Positions 62,211-64,000 of a stretch of DNA of 64,000 bases are shown here, one piece after another. How positions within the stretch are numbered: the first letter of the stretch is position 1; each line of letters begins with the position of its first letter. The position numbers and the translations under genes were made by a program. The stretch is from positions 1 through 64,000 of the forward strand of contig NZ_JACJRS010000014.1 of the NCBI RefSeq assembly GCF_014697375.1, given 5' to 3'. Under the pieces are notes generated by a model that made no database searches, was not told the origin of the DNA, and saw only the letters and a list, made by a program, of their open reading frames with translations. The stretch is from Phormidium sp. FACHB-1136 (lineage in GTDB: Bacteria > Cyanobacteriota > Cyanobacteriia > Phormidesmidales > Phormidesmidaceae).

Positions 62211-62333
62211 CTAGTGGGCCGACCCGTTGCCGTGGTAGCTGTCGGTGTCGTAGAAGCCGTTTTTGGTGCCAAAGAATAGGGTGGCCACCACGAAAAGCCC
62301 CGTCAAAACCGCCAAAACCAGTTTGATATCCAT
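62211..62333 (-). CDS. 40-residue membrane protein, Psb35-like
   Basis: A very short gene: residues 3-22 form one membrane helix (MDIKLVLAVLTGLFVVATLF), followed by the conserved tail FGTKNGFYDTDSYHGNGSAH. The K-N-G-F/Y-Y-D-x-D-x-Y-H-G-N-G-S-A-H ending is one I recall from cyanobacterial photosystem-II-associated small proteins (Psb35/Ssl2148-like). The name is offered tentatively; the reading frame itself is strongly supported by that tail. The gene lies 41 bases before the metallo-beta-lactamase gene on the same strand. Confidence 0.75.
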   Translation of the reverse strand: MDIKLVLAVLTGLFVVATLFFGTKNGFYDTDSYHGNGSAH

Positions 62334-62624
62334 AGGAAATTCGTAAAACGAGGGATAAATTGCGTCTGCTATGCCAAATCCAGCCCGAACAGGGTTGTCC
62401 CAACCAGGCTACCCTTCCAGCCAGACTTAGACACAGACTATCCTAGCAAGCCCGCCCGGAAAGCCAATGTAACGGTTTTTGACGCCTACCTGTTCCGCCG
62501 CCCCGGCACCGCCCTACCTGGCACTGGTCTCTAAACGTATGATCCTTGAAAGGAGATTATGGGCGAGTTGCTGGCCGCAAAAAATCCCCTACGGCCATAT
62601 TGTGAACAAAATTATGAACAAAAA
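62334..62624. other. Intergenic region between ArsS and the small membrane protein gene
   Basis: 291 bases, holding the promoter of the small gene. No gene, RNA or repeat is recognised. Confidence 0.35.
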
Positions 62625-63659
62625 TCACCTCTCCACCAGCGCTCCGCCACAGCTAGATCCGCTGCCCGCCGTGCAGCCATAGCAATAGGGCCGAGTTTGC
62701 ACCGTTTGAAGCTGATCCAGCCCCGCCTCGGTGAGTAAATCCGCGACGGTGAAGGGTTGGCCATTGGGTAGGCGGCAGGGCACCCCCTCCATTTGGTTAA
62801 AGTCGCAGTCGTAGAGGTGGCCTAGGTAGTCCACGGAAAGCTGGTTACGGCACATCAGGTTGGCCACGGTGGCGGGGTTGTGGTGTTGCGACAAAAATGT
62901 CAGGTAGGGCCCATGGAGATCCTGGGTCATCAGCGCTTGTTTAACGCGGCCAATGGGCAGGTTGGTGAGGGTATAGAGCTGGTTGAAGGCAATGCCAAAG
63001 TGGGTTTGCAGATAGGCGCGATAGTCTGCCTCTAGCTTGGCCTGGGAGGGGGTGAGGGAAAACTCGGCGGAGCGGGGCACGGGAGGATTGTAGACCAAAT
63101 CTAGCCGCAGGTTGGGATTTTGCCCATAGCCCAGTTGGTTGAGCCACTGCAAAGCGCGGATGGAGGCATCGTAGACCCCGATCCCCCGCTGCTGGTTGAC
63201 GTTTTTTTCCAGGTAGCAGGGCAGCGAGGCCACCACCTGAAGCTGATGGCGGGCGAAATATTCCGGCAGGTCGCCATAGCCCGGTTCAAAGAAAATGGTC
63301 AAATTGGTTCGCACCATCACGGTTTTACCCACCGCCCGCGCCGCTTCCACCAAGGGCCGAAAGCCGTAGTTCATCTCTGGTGCGCCCCCGGTCAAATCCA
63401 CCGTGGCCAGTTGCGGATAGCGGCGAATCACCTCAACCAACTGGTCGCACACCATTTCCGAGAGTTCCTCCGTGCGCTTTGGCCCCGCCTCCACATGGCA
63501 ATGGGTACAGGCCAGGTTGCAGCGCCGCCCCAGGTTAATTTGCAGCACCGTAATGGGCCGCTTGGTGAGGGGTTGGCCAAGCCGCTGATTAAAGGGCGTC
63601 ACGCCAGGAGCAGCGGATGCGGTGGAAACGGCAGACACAGAGGGGGGAGAGGCAACCAT
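62625..63659 (-). CDS. Arsenosugar biosynthesis radical SAM protein ArsS-like
   Basis: 344 residues from ATG 63659; a TTG at 63692 would add 11 residues without a ribosome-binding site. The radical SAM motif NLGRRCNLACTHCHVEAGP (C-x3-C-x2-C) is followed by DLTGGAPEMNYGF, and the C-terminal Cys-rich region (MCRNQLSVDYLGHLYDCDFNQ, YCYGCTAGSGSSCGG) matches the DUF3641/ArsS family, which transfers the adenosyl group to methylated arsenic. ArsM and other ars genes are not in the window. Confidence 0.85.
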   Translation of the reverse strand: MVASPPSVSAVSTASAAPGVTPFNQRLGQPLTKRPITVLQINLGRRCNLACTHCHVEAGPKRTEELSEMVCDQLVEVIRRYPQLATVDLTGGAPEMNYGFRPLVEAARAVGKTVMVRTNLTIFFEPGYGDLPEYFARHQLQVVASLPCYLEKNVNQQRGIGVYDASIRALQWLNQLGYGQNPNLRLDLVYNPPVPRSAEFSLTPSQAKLEADYRAYLQTHFGIAFNQLYTLTNLPIGRVKQALMTQDLHGPYLTFLSQHHNPATVANLMCRNQLSVDYLGHLYDCDFNQMEGVPCRLPNGQPFTVADLLTEAGLDQLQTVQTRPYCYGCTAGSGSSCGGALVER

Positions 63660-63826
63660 GGGCAAACTCGCGACAAAACGGCACAGTTTCAAAGGAACTA
63701 TGCCCTATTAGAACCGATTTGGCTGAGAAATGCCGGAGAAAAGACTGTCATCGGCATAGCAGCCACCACAGAAAGGGCTTGGTAGAATACCGTTGGTCAT
63801 GAGTTAGCAGTCAGCAAAGCATCGAC

Positions 63827-64000
63827 ATGGCTAAATTTCCGCGACCGTTCTTCAACGCAGCCCCTCGACAATCCCGAATCCTCACCCTGGAGGGAGGGGC
63901 CAGCTACGAATGCCCCGTCTGCCGCCATGGGCAAATCGAGGCCATGGCCCTGATGGATGCCTACGCCTGTAATTTTTGTCGCCACATCCTCGAAGCCAAC
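63827..64000 (+). CDS. Zinc-ribbon cyanobacterial protein (partial, runs off right edge)
   Basis: The first 58 codons are visible. After AKFPRPFFNAAPRQSRILTLEGG comes a zinc-ribbon: Cys29-x2-Cys32 and Cys48-x2-Cys51 (ECPVCRHG, ACNFCRH). I recall this opening from a conserved cyanobacterial protein of unknown function. Divergent from arsS with about 170 bases between. Confidence 0.75.
   Translation, partial: MAKFPRPFFNAAPRQSRILTLEGGASYECPVCRHGQIEAMALMDAYACNFCRHILEAN

Overview
The window comes from a fairly G+C-rich cyanobacterial chromosome. Diagnostic genes are a CyanoP/PsbP-type photosystem II protein, a Gap2-type (photosynthetic) GAPDH, class II fructose-bisphosphate aldolase, MenB for phylloquinone, TrmFO together with MnmG, a Ser/Thr kinase fused to a GUN4 domain, and glucosylglycerol-phosphate synthase (GgpS). 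GgpS with neighbouring glycerol-3-phosphate dehydrogenases suggests a salt-acclimating (brackish, marine or mat-living) strain, probably of the Leptolyngbya/Phormidium-like groups. The species call is inference from gene content only.

Positions 1-6900 look accessory and most genes run leftward: the start of an IS630-like transposase, decayed fragments, a DUF3782 nuclease-like protein with a long heptad-repeat coiled coil, a GUN4 kinase, a PIN toxin/antitoxin pair, a second kinase whose external domain is a DD-carboxypeptidase fold with all three zinc ligands replaced, and a Uma2 nuclease. Positions 7000-25400 are mainly core: dnaK with a strong terminator, a frameshifted IS630 relic, a DUF4349 lipoprotein, trmFO, gmd, fbaA, a thioredoxin-fold protein, murE, an OmpR-type regulator, a FecR protein, a lipoprotein-like methyltransferase, CyanoP, maf, a seven-bladed propeller protein, a PRiA4 ORF3-like protein and a Gfo/Idh/MocA oxidoreductase.

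Positions 25700-39300 hold envelope and membrane functions: an M15A peptidase with three novel repeats, RDD protein, pentapeptide protein, SpoIID-like protein, three Mrp antiporter subunits (B, a DUF4040/MbhD-type subunit, G), ComF, glutathionyl-hydroquinone reductase, an ExbB/TolQ-like channel, a lytic transglycosylase and an amidohydrolase. Positions 39500-49700 carry gap2, divergent murC-murB, menB, a DUF1963 protein, mnmG, the SRP RNA gene, a phasin-like protein and a Cys-motif protein. Positions 49700-54300 form a leftward set ggpS-glpD-gpsA, which ties compatible-solute synthesis to the glycerol-3-phosphate pool. The right end has a membrane-anchored metallophosphatase, a TonB-like protein, hypE, pgsA, a metallo-beta-lactamase/beta-CASP protein, a 40-residue thylakoid-type protein, an ArsS-type radical SAM protein and the start of a zinc-ribbon protein that runs off the window.

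Intergenic regions contain a family of about 100-bp palindromic repeats (at least three fuller copies plus fragments), a second repeat family, and several clear intrinsic terminators. No tRNA, rRNA, CRISPR array or intact insertion sequence was seen.
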